Positions 38,276 through 50,880 are shown, counted from the stretch's first letter. The stretch: 64,000 bases of DNA from JAOUEA01 sp963797635 (GCA_963797635.1 CAWCPZ010000011.1:186001-250000), one strand, 5' to 3'. Program-made: numbers and translations. The notes: a model not told the origin generated them from the sequence alone.

Positions 38276-39313
38276 ATGACCCTGGTCGTCCGCACGCCGC
38301 TCGCCTGGCTCGGTCCGGGCCGCATCACGCCCGACGTCCAGATCACCTGCGAGGGCGACACCATCACCGAGGTCGGGCCGGTGCGTCCGGTGCCGGACGA
38401 AGCGCGGGTGATCGCGATCGAGGGGTTCTGCATGCCGGCGGGCGCCGACCGCCACGTGCACGCCGAACTGGGCGACACCGTGGTCATGCTGCGGCGGGGC
38501 GTGACGGCCGTGCGCGACCTCGCGTGGCCGCCCGACCGCATCTTCCCGCTCGCGGAGGCGTCGGAGCTGCCGGGGTTCCACGGCCCCCTGATCCGGGCGG
38601 TCGGGCCCATGCTCACCGCGCCCGGGGGCTACCCGACGAAGGCCACATGGGCGCCCGCGGGCACGGGGCTCGAGGTCGCCGATGCCGACGATGCGGCCGG
38701 TGCGGTCGCGGCACTGGGGCAGCGCGGCGCCACCGCGATCAAGGTCTCGCTCAACGCGCAGGCGGGACCCACGCCGAGCGACGCCGTGCTGATGGCCGTG
38801 TGTGACGCCGCGCACGGCCTCGAGCTCCCCGTCACGGCACACGCGGAGGGTCCCGGCCAGGTGGCGCGGGCGCTGGGCGCGGGCATCGATGAACTCGCCC
38901 ACACGCCGTGGACCGAGCGTCTCTCCGACGACGTGATCGCGGCGGCCGCCGCGAGGATGCGATGGATCTCGACGCTCGACATCCACGGGTTCGGCCGCGA
39001 CAGCGAGGCGCTGCGCGTCGCCACGGACAACCTGGCGCGGTTCCATCGAGCCGGCGGGTCCGTCCACTACGGCACGGACCTCGGGAACGGTGCGATCCCC
39101 TCCGGGATCCACACCCGCGAACTCCGACTCATGCACGAGGCCGGCATGGCCATCGAGCAGGTGCTCGCGTCGTTGGTCCGGGCTCCCCTCGAACCGGGGG
39201 CGCCCGCCGACCTCCTGGTGCTGGGGGACAGCGCCCTGGGCGACCTGGGGGCCTTCGACGACATCCGTCTCGTCGTCAAGGGCGGAGCGGTCGTCGCAGG
39301 CACCGACCACTAG
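38276..39313 (+). CDS. Amidohydrolase-family protein
   Basis: 345 residues. Metal-dependent hydrolase with the imidazolonepropionase-like layout: a small beta domain at the start, then the HxH motif ADRHVHAEL, a Lys in TAIKVSLNAQAG, metal His in VTAHAEGPG, IDELAHTPW and the Asp in YGTDLGNGAIPSG; it ends with GAPADLLVLGDSAL, the typical return strand. Intact. Substrate unknown; not obviously linked to the DNA-repair genes either side. Confidence 0.85.
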   Translation: MTLVVRTPLAWLGPGRITPDVQITCEGDTITEVGPVRPVPDEARVIAIEGFCMPAGADRHVHAELGDTVVMLRRGVTAVRDLAWPPDRIFPLAEASELPGFHGPLIRAVGPMLTAPGGYPTKATWAPAGTGLEVADADDAAGAVAALGQRGATAIKVSLNAQAGPTPSDAVLMAVCDAAHGLELPVTAHAEGPGQVARALGAGIDELAHTPWTERLSDDVIAAAAARMRWISTLDIHGFGRDSEALRVATDNLARFHRAGGSVHYGTDLGNGAIPSGIHTRELRLMHEAGMAIEQVLASLVRAPLEPGAPADLLVLGDSALGDLGAFDDIRLVVKGGAVVAGTDH

Positions 39314-39324
39314 TCTGCGGTGGA

Positions 39325-39732
39325 CTACCCCGGGTCGGTGGGCCGCTGCTCGTCGGCGATCGCGTCGATGAGCCCGACGGGATCCTCGACCGTGACGGTG
39401 AGACCGGGATGCTTCACCAGCCCCAGCGTCTCCCGGCCCGGCACGGGCTCGTGGAACAGCAGGCACACGCCGCCCCGGGTCGTCGAGCCGAACGACAACC
39501 CCTGGTCGGCCATCGAGATGTGCGGTCCGATCGCCCGAAGCGCCTGATACGGCCCGGTCTCCTCCGCGCACCGGATGTTGCTCACGTCGGTCTGCACGCG
39601 CCACGGCCCGAACCGCACCCGCAACGATCCGTCACCGATCTCGACGCCCGAACGAGCCGGGGTGACGCTCAACAGCCACAGGATGCGCCGGTAGCGGGGT
39701 TCGAACTCGAACGGGAACCGTCGGATGGCCAC
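39325..39732 (-). CDS. Conserved actinobacterial protein of unknown function
   Basis: 135 residues. Begins VAIRRFPFEFEPRYRRILWLLSVTPARSGVEI; contains VRFGPWRVQTDVSNI, ISMADQGLSFGSTTRGGVCLLFHEPVPG and a HPGLTVTVEDPVGLIDAI end. I know this pattern as a conserved hypothetical of actinobacteria without assigned function. The GTG at 39732 is chosen because TACATT lies 7 nt upstream, as for other leaderless genes here; the frame is open further upstream, but there it is arginine- and serine-rich and looks non-coding. Confidence 0.7.
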   Translation of the reverse strand: MAIRRFPFEFEPRYRRILWLLSVTPARSGVEIGDGSLRVRFGPWRVQTDVSNIRCAEETGPYQALRAIGPHISMADQGLSFGSTTRGGVCLLFHEPVPGRETLGLVKHPGLTVTVEDPVGLIDAIADEQRPTDPG

Positions 39733-39739
39733 GACGTCC

Positions 39740-39745
39740 AATGTA
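39740..39745 (-). promoter_or_regulatory. -10 element (TACATT), leaderless, for the 135-residue protein
   Basis: Seven nt before the chosen GTG start at 39732. Confidence 0.45.
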
Positions 39746-39793
39746 CGCGCGAGGTGCGTGGAGCCCGGCCACGGGCCTGAAGTGCGGAGGTTC

Positions 39794-41032
39794 CTACGAC
39801 GCCGCCAGGATCGGCCCGAGCGCGTCGAAGCACGCGTCGATCTCGTCCTCGGTGGTGAAGAAGTGCGGGCTGATCCGGATCCCGTCGCCGCGGAAGTCGG
39901 TGCAGATGTCCTGGGCCAGCAGCGCATGGCAGATGCGCTCCGCCTCGGGACCCACCTGCACGTTCACGACGCCGCCGCGGTCGGCACGCGCTCGCGGCGT
40001 CCGCACGACCAGCCCGGCCTCGTCGCTCCGCGCGATGACGTGGTCGGTCAGCACACCCTGCCGCGCGCGGACCCGATCCACGCCCACCTCGCTGATGATG
40101 TCGAGGCCGCCCTGCGCGATGAAGAACACCGGCGCCGGCGGGGTGCCGTGCTCCAACCGCCTGGCGGTGGGGTGGTAGTCCAGGTGCTGGTTGTCGAACG
40201 AGAAGGGTTCCTCGGTGGCGAACCACCCGGTCACCGCCGGCTCCAGGGTGGGCAGCAGTTCCCGGCGTGCGTAGAGGAACGCCATGCCGGGTCCGCCGCA
40301 CAGCCACTTGAGCGTGCCCGCCGTGTAGAGATCACACCCCAGGTCGTGCAGGTCCAGCGGCACGATCCCGATCCCGTGGTAGTCGTCGACGAACGACAGG
40401 GCCCCGCGTTCCCGCGCCATCGCGCAGACCGCCTTGGCATCCACGATCGCGCTCGAGCGGTAGAGCACGCGGTTCACCATGACGACGGCGGTGCGTTCGT
40501 CGATCGCCTCGTCGTAGGCCTCGAGCGGGATCGTGAGGCCGTCGGCCGAGCGCAGCCAGACGATCTCGGCGCCGGTCTTCGCCGCCCAGGCCAGCCACAC
40601 GTGTCCGTCGGTGGGGAAGTCCAGCTCCGACAGGATCACCCGGTTCCGTTCGCCGCGCAGGTCGAGCGCCGAGGCCACGGTCGCCAGCGCGATCGAGATG
40701 TTCGTGGTGATGGCCAGTTCGTCGGTGTCGCATCCCGTGAGCGCCGCGAACGTGCGCTTCAGCGAGGCCATCTGCGGGAAGATGTCCTCCATCCACACGT
40801 GGTCGGGGGCGCCTTTGGACGCCCAGGCATCCATGTAGCGGTCGAGGCCCTCCCGGGAACGGGTCGACACCGGGCCGAGCGAGGCGCTGATCAGGTAGCG
40901 CTTGCGGGAGAGCACCGGGAACTCGTCCCGGTAGGCGAGGAGTTCGCGCTCAGTCGTCGGATCCGTCCCAGTCGGCGTCGTGCTCGAGGAGATAGTCCAC
41001 GTACATCGGACGAAGGGCTTCGCCCAAGGCAC
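39794..41032 (-). CDS. Class V aminotransferase-family PLP enzyme (start uncertain)
   Basis: Kynureninase / isopenicillin-N-epimerase-like fold type I enzyme. LAYRDEFPVLSRKRYLISASLGPVS, LTGCDTDELAITTNISIALATV, VILSELDFPTDGHVWLAWA, SFVDDYHGIGIVPLDLHDLGCDLYTAGTLKWLCGGPGMAFLY (PLP Lys in GTLKWL), and TDFRGDGIRISPHFFTTEDEI near the end. About 400 residues at most. The only ATG in frame (41032) overlaps the upstream gene by 83 bases; GTG 40915 is the next in-frame start but would remove residues that look real, so an indel near the start is possible. The reaction is not determined. Confidence 0.82.
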   Translation of the reverse strand: MPWAKPFVRCTWTISSSTTPTGTDPTTERELLAYRDEFPVLSRKRYLISASLGPVSTRSREGLDRYMDAWASKGAPDHVWMEDIFPQMASLKRTFAALTGCDTDELAITTNISIALATVASALDLRGERNRVILSELDFPTDGHVWLAWAAKTGAEIVWLRSADGLTIPLEAYDEAIDERTAVVMVNRVLYRSSAIVDAKAVCAMARERGALSFVDDYHGIGIVPLDLHDLGCDLYTAGTLKWLCGGPGMAFLYARRELLPTLEPAVTGWFATEEPFSFDNQHLDYHPTARRLEHGTPPAPVFFIAQGGLDIISEVGVDRVRARQGVLTDHVIARSDEAGLVVRTPRARADRGGVVNVQVGPEAERICHALLAQDICTDFRGDGIRISPHFFTTEDEIDACFDALGPILAAS

Positions 41033-41249
41033 CTTCGTCGGTGTCGCGCACCAGATCGTTGAGCAGCGCGAGCGGGCGCATGATGTCCACCTTGCTGCGC
41101 TGGTCGTCGCCGGCCACCTCCTCCGCCACGGGGAGGGCCTTCACCAGGTCCCACAGGAACCCCACGTCGAGCCGGTGCCGGGCCACCTTCATGGTCCGGT
41201 CGTGCAGTTGGTCGATCGGCATGGCCTCGAGTGCTTCGCGGGTCGTCAT
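40950..41249 (-). CDS. Small helical protein of unknown function, 99 residues
   Basis: MTTREALEAMPIDQLHDRTMKVARHRLDVGFLWDLVKALP then an acidic tail ending EHDADWDGSDD. No signal peptide or membrane span; predicted mostly helical and acidic. It sits directly upstream of the aminotransferase, probably in the same transcript. TAGGCT lies 8 nt before its ATG. I do not recognise the family. Confidence 0.65.
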   Translation of the reverse strand: MTTREALEAMPIDQLHDRTMKVARHRLDVGFLWDLVKALPVAEEVAGDDQRSKVDIMRPLALLNDLVRDTDEGALGEALRPMYVDYLLEHDADWDGSDD

Positions 41250-41257
41250 GGCGACAG

Positions 41258-41263
41258 AGCCTA
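41258..41263 (-). promoter_or_regulatory. -10 element (TAGGCT), leaderless, for the 99-residue protein
   Basis: Eight nt before the ATG at 41249; overlaps the stop codon of the S9 peptidase gene. Confidence 0.45.
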
Positions 41264-43256
41264 TCGGCCCGGAGGCATGAACCGTTCGAACCAGCCGACG
41301 GACCGGGCCACGAAGTCGATCAGCGCCGGGAAGTTCCTGACCCCGTGGCCCTCCTGCGGATACCGCACCACCTCGGCCGGCACGCCGCGTCCGCGCAGCG
41401 CCCGGTAGAACTCGGTGGCCTGGCCCACGGGGGTCGCGCGGTCGTGCAGGCCCGCGGTGAGGAGGGTGGGCGTGGTGAGGTCCTTCGCGAGCACCGGGCT
41501 CTGCCGGACGTAGGCCTCGGGCACGTCGAGCGGTTCCCCGCCGACGTAATCGGCGGCCCACGATCCCAGCGTGCTGTCGAATCGCTCCGAGTACCAGTCG
41601 GTGACCGGCGAGGCGCTGACGGCCGCTTGGAAGCGGCCGTCCACCGTGGGCAGCCACGCCGCCATGAACCCCCCGTAGCTGCCGCCCATGACGCCGATGC
41701 GGTCGGGGTCGGCGAGGCCACGCTCGACCAGGTGGTCGAGTCCACTCAGGATGTCCCGGGCGTCGCCGCCTCCCATGTCGCCGATCACCCGCGCCGCGAA
41801 CTCGCGACCGCGGCCCGACGACCCGCGAGGGTTCGGCTGGAAGATCGCGTACCCGCGATCGAGGAGCGCGCCCGACCAGGCACCGACCGGGTGGTCGGTG
41901 GTGGCGCTGATCGGGACCGCCGTGGACCTGGGCGATCGTGGGGTAGGGAGCGGTGCCCGTCGCCGGGAGCGTGATGAACCCCTCGATCTCCAGGCCGTCG
42001 GGCGCCGTCCAGGTCACCCGCTCCCGCGCGGCGATCGCCGACCACATGCGCTCGTTCCCGGCGTGGGCGATCGTCGCCAATGGTTGGTCCGCGCCCGCCT
42101 CGACCCTGGTCAGGGTCGTGGGTCGCGTGGCCCCGCCGACCACGGCCGCGAACGCATCGCCGGTGCCGATCGGCGAGGCGAACGGCGAGAAGTCCCCGCA
42201 GCCTTCGGCCCATACCCAGGTCTCACGAACGTCGCCGGATGCGGTGTCCACCTCCAACGCCACGGTGTCGAGTCCGCGCAGTCCGATCGCGAACAACCGG
42301 CCGGGCCCTCGCCATTCGCTCCAGCTGACGTCGACGCCGGCGGTGTCGATCGGCCGTCGCGCGCCGGAGGCCGGATCCACGAGGAGGAGCTGGCCCGCCA
42401 CGACGTACCGGTCGCTGCAGACCGCCTCGATCACGGCGACCTCGCGGCCGTCGGGCGAACCCTGGGCCCACCCCAGCTGCACGTCGCTCGATGTCAGGAC
42501 CCGGTCGGCCCCGGTCGTGGGGTCGATCCTGACGAGAGGCGCGTCGTACCAGGCCCCTTCGTCGGTGCCCGTGCCGGCGACGGCCACGATCAGGTCGGTG
42601 CCGCACCAGGAGGCTTCCCAGATGTTGAGGTCCTGCCTGCCGATCGACCGCGCCTCGCCGGTGCCGGCATCCACGAGCCACAGCGCTCGCCGTTCATCGA
42701 CGTCATCGGAGGACTCCACCTCGGGGAGCCAGGGCGGCGCCGGAGCCGCCCCGGGGTCCTGACCGCCCAGGGTGCCCGAGCCCAGCGCGTCGGCCTGCTC
42801 GGCGCTGGTCCCGGCCACCACCATCAGGATCGTCGAACCATCGGGCGACCACTGGTGGTGCTCCACCACGCCGTCCACGGTGGTGACGAGCCGGGCCTCG
42901 CCGAGCACGTCGGTCTCCAGGGCGTAGAGCTGGAACCGGCCCGCCGCCGCGCGGTCGCTGAGGAACGTGAGCGTCGAGCCGTCCGGCGACCACTGCGGGC
43001 CGGCGTCGTCGTTCGGGCCGCCGGTGAGTTGGCGGAGCCCCGAACCGTCGGCCGGCGCCACGCAGACCCTGGCATGACCGAGGCTGGGACCTTGGAGCGC
43101 ATCCAGGCGAGCTCCGGTGCATGCGACCAGCGTTCCGTCGGGGGAGACACGGGGGCCGCTCAGGTAGCTCACCGTGCCGAATGCGGGTTCCAGCAGCTCC
43201 TTGAAGAACGTCTCGACGTCTCGGTATACAGGGGTCTGGCGCAGGTCCCGGTCCAT
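41261..43256 (-). CDS. Prolyl oligopeptidase-type (S9) peptidase (one frameshift)
   Basis: About 665 residues. N-terminal beta-propeller of dipeptidyl/acylaminoacyl peptidases (VSPDGTLVACTGA, WSPDGSTLTFLSDR, WSPDGSTILMVVAG) and a C-terminal alpha/beta hydrolase. Catalytic Ser in GVMGGSYGGFMAAW, Asp in LLTAGLHDRATPVGQ, His in YPQEGHGVRNF. Near 41920 an indel separates the propeller part, ending YPTIAQVHGGP, from AIFQPNPRGSSGRG. No signal peptide, so cytoplasmic. It may process peptides brought in by the dipeptide importer. A -10 lies 6 nt before the ATG. Confidence 0.88.
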
Positions 43257-43262
43257 GCCCGA

Positions 43263-43268
43263 AGGATA
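43263..43268 (-). promoter_or_regulatory. -10 element (TATCCT) of the S9 peptidase gene, leaderless
   Basis: Six nt before the ATG at 43256; divergent from uvrA, 55 bp between start codons. Confidence 0.55.
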
Positions 43269-43296
43269 GGGCGGAGGTCGTGTCGGCGCTCGCCTC

Positions 43297-43302
43297 TACA
43301 CT
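43297..43302 (+). promoter_or_regulatory. -10 element (TACACT) of uvrA, leaderless
   Basis: Nine nt before the ATG at 43312. No LexA-type box of the GAAC-N4-GTTC kind is visible nearby. Confidence 0.55.
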
Positions 43303-43311
43303 GGCTCCCGT

Positions 43312-46209
<2,898 letters not shown>

Positions 46210-46236
46210 CACGCTTGCGAGCTTGACGATGCTTGC

Positions 46237-46242
46237 TAGGAT
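46237..46242 (+). promoter_or_regulatory. -10 element (TAGGAT) of the propeller-cupredoxin gene
   Basis: TAGGAT 10 nt before the GTG at 46253; TTGCGA lies 16 bp upstream of it at 46215-46220 as a possible -35. Confidence 0.4.
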
Positions 46243-46252
46243 TCCCGCCGAC

Positions 46253-47934
46253 GTGTCCAAGCGACTGTTCACCACCCTGTGCGCCGTGGCCCTGCTGACG
46301 GCCGCGTGCAGCGAGGTCCCCGAGGGTGAGGTCGTGGCAGGGGAGGGCACCCGCTTCGTGCCGGCCGTCGCCGACTTCATCGACGACGTGGGCCTCGGCA
46401 ACGCCGTCACCGTCGATGCCGACGGCGTGCCCTACTACTCCTACTGGATCTTCCCGGCCGAGCTCGCCGAAGGCGAGATCCCCGCCGCCCGTCCCATCGG
46501 CGCTCCCTACATCCAGACCGAGTCCACCGCGGACGAGCCCGGCGACTTCGGCGCCGCCGTCGGCGTCGGCAGCGTCAGCTCCGACGGCATCTTCACCCGA
46601 GGTGCCGCCGCCCAGGTTCGCGACACGCCCACCGGCATCACGGTGCCCTACGGGCCGGCCACCGTCGACCAGCTGGTCGGCGCGACGTCGGAGAACACGA
46701 ACGGCACCGACATCGCGATCGACGAGCAGGGCGGCAAGCACGTGGTCTGGACCGGTCCCGACGGGGTCTGGTACGCCGGCGGCGCCGACAGCTTCACGGC
46801 CGACCAGGTCTTCGACTACGGCGTCCCCATCCGCAAGGCGGGTCCCGATCGGGCGTCCCGCCGTGACGGCCGACGCCGACGGCAACGCCTGGGTCGCCTA
46901 CACGGTGAACGCCATCGGCCAGCGGGTCGAGGTGGCGACGCAGACCGACGCCGGATGGGATACCCAGACGGTGGCGGACATCCCCTTGTGCGACGGATGC
47001 CCCCAGCCCAAGGGCACGGAGATCGGGATCACCGGCGCCGGTCCCACGGTGGCCTACGTGGACACCTCGAAGAACGCGGTGATGGCGGCCACCCTCGACG
47101 GCACGAAGTGGACGAGCACCGTGGTGGCCACGGGCGTGAGCGGCGACGGGCTCGACATGGCCGTCGACGCCGACGGCGTGGCCCATCTCACCTTCTACGA
47201 CGGCCAGGGCGGCGTGAAGCTCGCCACCCAGGGTGACCTCGGATGGGACGTGACCGACATCGCCGAGACCGACGTTCCGGCCATGGGTCCCGAGGAGCTC
47301 CCGATCATGGAGCCCACCACCGGCGTCGCCGTCGACGGGGAAGGCGTGCTGTACGTCACCTACACCGATCAGGGCTCCGTGCAGCTGGTCTCGTCGACCG
47401 ACGGCGGGGACTTCGCGCCGGTCGATACGGTCGACACGCGGCAGGGGGAGTTCCCGTCGGTCGCGGTCTCGCCCGACGGAGCCAACGTGTACCTCGCGTG
47501 GTACGGCACGGTCGGCCAGGACCTGCGGCTCGGCGTCTGGGGCGATGTCCAGGACCTGCAGGTCGCCGCCCCGAGCCCCACCCCGGAGGTCGACGTGGCG
47601 CCACCGCACCGGCGGAGGGATGTGGCGACAGCGGCGAGGTCTCGCTCGACATCGTCGGGGTCGGCATCGCCTTCGACACCGATTGCCTCGTGGCGCCGGC
47701 GGAGTGAGAAGTTCACGATCAACTTCGACAACCAGGACGACGGCATCCCGCACAACATCGACGTCTTCACCGAACAGGGCGGCGAGTCCATCAACTCGAC
47801 CGACCTCGCAGCCGGGCCCGTCGAGGAGACGCTCGACATGGATCCCCTGGACGTCGGGTTCGTACTACTTCCAGTGCGACGCGCACCCCACCACGATGTT
47901 CGGCGCTCTCGCGGTGGTGAAGGGCGCCAAGTAG
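46253..47934 (+). CDS. Lipoprotein with beta-propeller-like repeats and C-terminal cupredoxin domain (frame broken)
   Basis: The GTG start gives VSKRLFTTLCAVALLTAAC, a normal lipoprotein signal; an upstream TTG at 46223 would bury it. The body has repeats of the form AVDADGVxYxxY (AVTVDADGVPYYSYW, VTADADGNAWVAYT, AVDADGVAHLTFYD, AVDGEGVLYVTYTD, AVSPDGANVYLAWYG) suggesting a propeller of five or more blades. The C-terminal 100 residues read INFDNQDDGIPHNIDVF and FQCDAHPTTMFGALAVVKG, a cupredoxin with His, Cys, His and Met ligands. Indels near 46850, 47610, 47700 and 47865. Outer-surface or cell-wall location expected; function unknown. I do not know this fusion as a named family. Confidence 0.75.
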
Positions 47935-47945
47935 GGCTCGCGTCT

Positions 47946-47963
47946 TCCCCGACCTGTCGGGGA
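47946..47963 (+). terminator. Hairpin between the propeller-cupredoxin gene and uvrC
   Basis: TCCCCGA and TCGGGGA with a 4-nt loop, 11 bases after the stop and just ahead of the uvrC -10. No U-tract. Confidence 0.5.
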
Positions 47964-47970
47964 GCGAACG

Positions 47971-47976
47971 TAGGAT
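47971..47976 (+). promoter_or_regulatory. -10 element (TAGGAT) of uvrC, leaderless
   Basis: Six nt before the GTG at 47983. Confidence 0.55.
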
Positions 47977-47982
47977 GGACGG

Positions 47983-49896
47983 GTGAGCGTTCCGCGTCCG
48001 GCTTCGTCCAGCATCCCGGATCAGCCGGGCTGCTACCTGTTCCGCGACGGCGACGGCCGGGTGATCTACGTGGGCAAGGCCACCTCGCTCCGCAAGCGCC
48101 TGGCCAACTACTGGAGCCGGCCGCTGCACCCGCGCACCGAGGCCATGACCCAGTCGGCCGAGAGCGTCGAGTGGATGCTGGCCTCGGGCGAGGTCGACGC
48201 CCTGATGCTCGAGTACAACCTGATCCAGACCCACCGGCCGCGCTTCAACATCCGCTACCGCGACGACAAGTCCTACCCGTACCTGGCCCTCACCGTGGGG
48301 GAGACCTGGCCGCGGGCGCAGGTGCTCCGGGGTGCCAAGCGCAAGAAGGTGCGCTACTTCGGTCCCTACGCGCACGCCTGGGCCATCCGCGACACCCTCG
48401 ATGCGCTCACCCGGGTGTTCCCGGTCCGCACCTGTTCCAACGCGTTCTTCGATCAACGGGCGCGCGCGAAGCGGCCGTGCCTGTACTTCGACATCGGCCG
48501 CTGCGCGGGGCCGTGCGTGCCCGAGGTCTCGGGGGTCACCGAGGAGTCCTACCGCGAGCACGTCGACGCCATGGCCGACTTCCTGGCGGGCAATCCGAAA
48601 CAGGTGCTCCGCCGGCTCGAGGCCGAGATGGACGCGGCGGCCGCGCGTCAGGAGTACGAACAGGCCGCCAAGCTGCGCGACCAGTTGAGCGCCGCACGCC
48701 GGGCCATGGAGTCCCAGGAGATGGTGCTCACCCAGCCCGAGGACCTCGACATCATCGGGCTGGCCGAGGACGACCTCGAGGCGGCGTTCCAGGTGTTCAT
48801 CGTCCGGGGCGGCCGGGTGCTGGGGCGCAAGGGCTGGGTCGCCGATCGCGTGGAGGAACTCAGCCGGGCCGAGCTGCTCGGCTCGATCGTCCGCCAGCTC
48901 TACATGGAGCGCGACGACATCCCGCCCCGTGTGCTCGTCCCCGGCATCCCCGACGGCCAACAGGTGCTGGAGCAGTGGCTCAGCCAGCGCCGGGGCTCGC
49001 GTGTGAGGATCGGCGTGCCGGAACGGGGCGCCAAACGGAAGCTGCTCGAGGTGGTCACCCGCAACGCCGACGAGGCCTTCCACCGGCACAAGCTGCGCCG
49101 GGCCTCGGACTTCGGGGCTCGATCCCGCGCCCTCGCCGACCTCTCGAAGCACCTCGGCCTGGAACAGGCCCCGCTGCGGATCGAGTGCTACGACATCTCG
49201 AACCTGGGCGCCACCGACAAGGTCGGCTCCATGGTGGTGTTCGAGGACGGCCTGCCGAAACGCTCGGACTATCGCCGGTTCCAGATCAAGGGAGTGGCCG
49301 GACAGGACGATTTCGCTTCCATGGAGGAGATGCTGCGCCGCCGGTTCACGCGCCTGCTGAAGGAGCAGGAGGAAGGCCCCAGCCCGGGGCGACGATTCTC
49401 CTACCCACCCGCGCTCGTCGTGGTGGACGGGGGTCGCGGCCAGCTGTCGATGGCGTCGAAGGTCTTGGCCGACCTGGGCTTGCAGATCCCGCACATCGGG
49501 CTCGCCAAGCGCCTCGAGGAGGTCTACTTCCCCGACACGCCCGAGCCGCTCCTCATCCCGCGAGGCTCCGAAGCGTTGTTCGTGCTGCAGCACCTGCGCG
49601 ATGAAGCCCACCGGTTCGCGATCACCTACCACCGCCAGAAGCGGGAGAAGCGCGCGCTGGCCTCACCGCTCGACGACATCCCCGGCGTGGGTCCCGGGCG
49701 CAAGAAGGCGCTGCTCAAGCGGTTCGGTTCGTTGACCCGGCTGCGCGCCGCCGAGGTCGAAGAGATCGCCGCCACCCCGGGCATCGGCCCCGAGGTGGCT
49801 CGCGCGGTCTACGACGGCCTGCACACGGCGCCGTCGCGAGAGGGCCTGGCGGGCATGCCCGCCGGCGTCCTGGCCGCCAGCAAGGAGAGCGCCTGA
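47983..49896 (+). CDS. uvrC: Excinuclease ABC subunit C
   Basis: 637 residues, intact. Makes both incisions around damage bound by UvrB. GIY-YIG nuclease at 16-90 (GCYLFRDGDGRVIYVGKA), Cys-rich CLYFDIGRCAGPCVPEV, UVR motif about 209-235 (AAARQEYEQAAKLRDQL), RNase H-like second nuclease with IECYDISNLGATDKVGSMVVFEDG and VVDGGRGQLSMA, and a helix-hairpin-helix pair at the end (DDIPGVGPGRKKALLKRFGS, IAATPGIGPEVARAV). GTG start. rapZ follows after 1 bp. Confidence 0.97.
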   Translation: MSVPRPASSSIPDQPGCYLFRDGDGRVIYVGKATSLRKRLANYWSRPLHPRTEAMTQSAESVEWMLASGEVDALMLEYNLIQTHRPRFNIRYRDDKSYPYLALTVGETWPRAQVLRGAKRKKVRYFGPYAHAWAIRDTLDALTRVFPVRTCSNAFFDQRARAKRPCLYFDIGRCAGPCVPEVSGVTEESYREHVDAMADFLAGNPKQVLRRLEAEMDAAAARQEYEQAAKLRDQLSAARRAMESQEMVLTQPEDLDIIGLAEDDLEAAFQVFIVRGGRVLGRKGWVADRVEELSRAELLGSIVRQLYMERDDIPPRVLVPGIPDGQQVLEQWLSQRRGSRVRIGVPERGAKRKLLEVVTRNADEAFHRHKLRRASDFGARSRALADLSKHLGLEQAPLRIECYDISNLGATDKVGSMVVFEDGLPKRSDYRRFQIKGVAGQDDFASMEEMLRRRFTRLLKEQEEGPSPGRRFSYPPALVVVDGGRGQLSMASKVLADLGLQIPHIGLAKRLEEVYFPDTPEPLLIPRGSEALFVLQHLRDEAHRFAITYHRQKREKRALASPLDDIPGVGPGRKKALLKRFGSLTRLRAAEVEEIAATPGIGPEVARAVYDGLHTAPSREGLAGMPAGVLAASKESA

Positions 49897-49897
49897 C

Positions 49898-50806
49898 ATG
49901 CCCGACGCGACGATCCTGCCGATGCCGCCGGGCGAGGGCCCTCGCCCCGCCACCGGCTTCACCCTGATCACCGGACTGTCCGGGGCGGGGCGGTCCGAGG
50001 CGGCCCACTCCCTGGAGGATCTCGGGTTCTTCGTGGTCGACAACCTGCCGCCGGCGCTGCTCGGCAAGATGGCCGAGCTGGTGTCCCGGCCCGGTGGCCC
50101 CACCCGGGTCGCCATCGTGGTGGATGCCCGCGGCGGCGTGTTCTTCGGCGAACTCTCCAAGGCGCTCGAGGAGCTGAAGCAGGAACACGTCGACTACCGC
50201 ATCGTCTTCCTCGAGGCCGCCGACGACGACCTGGTCAACCGGTACGAGGCCACGCGCCGGCGTCATCCCCTGGCGCCCGCCGATCGCGTGGTCGAGGGCA
50301 TCCGCAAGGAACGCCTCATGATGGAGAGCCTGCGCGGTGACGCCGATCTGATCATCGACACCAGCGGCCTCACCCCGCACGGGCTGCGCGACCGCATCCG
50401 CGAGGCGTTCGCCGACGCGCCGCCAGAATCCGGGCTCCAGGTCAGCATCCAGTCCTTCGGGTTCAAGTACGGATCGCCGCGGGATGCCGACCTCGTGTTC
50501 GACGTCCGGTTCCTGCCCAACCCGCATTGGGTGGAAGAGCTGCGACCGCTCCCCGGCACCGAGCAACCGGTTCGCGACTACGTGCAAGGCCAGCCGCAAT
50601 ACGAGGCGTTCATGGAGCGGCTCGAGGCGTTGCTCGACGTCGTGGTCCCGGGCTACGTCGCCGAGGGCAAGTCCTACCTCACCGTCGCGGTGGGCTGCAC
50701 CGGCGGCCGGCACCGTTCCGTGGTGGTGGCCGAAGAGCTCGGGGCGTTCCTGTCCGGGCGAGGCATGCCGGTCAGCGTCACGCACCGCGACCTGCGCCGT
50801 CCCTGA
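49898..50806 (+). CDS. rapZ: RapZ/YvcJ-family nucleotide-binding protein
   Basis: 302 residues. P-loop protein that in Gammaproteobacteria controls glmS mRNA decay; the actinobacterial role is unclear. FTLITGLSGAGRSEAAHSLEDLGFFVVDNLPPAL (Walker A 26-33 with Arg in place of Lys, as in other actinobacterial members), RYEATRRRHPL, IDTSGLTPHGLRDRI, SFGFKYGSPRDADLVFDVRFLPNPHW, VAVGCTGGRHRSVVVAE. In most Gram-positives yvcK and whiA follow; here gap follows directly. It shares a transcript with uvrC. Confidence 0.94.
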   Translation: MPDATILPMPPGEGPRPATGFTLITGLSGAGRSEAAHSLEDLGFFVVDNLPPALLGKMAELVSRPGGPTRVAIVVDARGGVFFGELSKALEELKQEHVDYRIVFLEAADDDLVNRYEATRRRHPLAPADRVVEGIRKERLMMESLRGDADLIIDTSGLTPHGLRDRIREAFADAPPESGLQVSIQSFGFKYGSPRDADLVFDVRFLPNPHWVEELRPLPGTEQPVRDYVQGQPQYEAFMERLEALLDVVVPGYVAEGKSYLTVAVGCTGGRHRSVVVAEELGAFLSGRGMPVSVTHRDLRRP

Positions 50807-50808
50807 GG

Positions 50809-50829
50809 CCGCCGGGGACGACCCCGCGG
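50809..50829 (+). terminator. Hairpin after rapZ
   Basis: An 8-bp stem with one bulged base and a 4-nt ACGA loop, 2 bases after the rapZ stop (TGA 50804-50806). Separates rapZ from the glycolytic operon. Confidence 0.5.
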
Positions 50830-50838
50830 TCCGCTCGT

Positions 50839-50844
50839 TAGTAT
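50839..50844 (+). promoter_or_regulatory. -10 element (TAGTAT) of the gap operon
   Basis: TAGTAT 36 nt before the gap ATG; a leader of about 30 nt with AAGGAG as Shine-Dalgarno. No good -35. Confidence 0.45.
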
Positions 50845-50880
50845 CGGGGCTCGACCCCCTGCCAAGGAGCGATCCAGCGA

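Noticed and set aside
46326..49604. Long plus-strand open frame overlapping the lipoprotein and uvrC
   Set aside because: Out of frame with both; rich in Arg, Pro and Ser from reading GC-rich codons in the wrong register.
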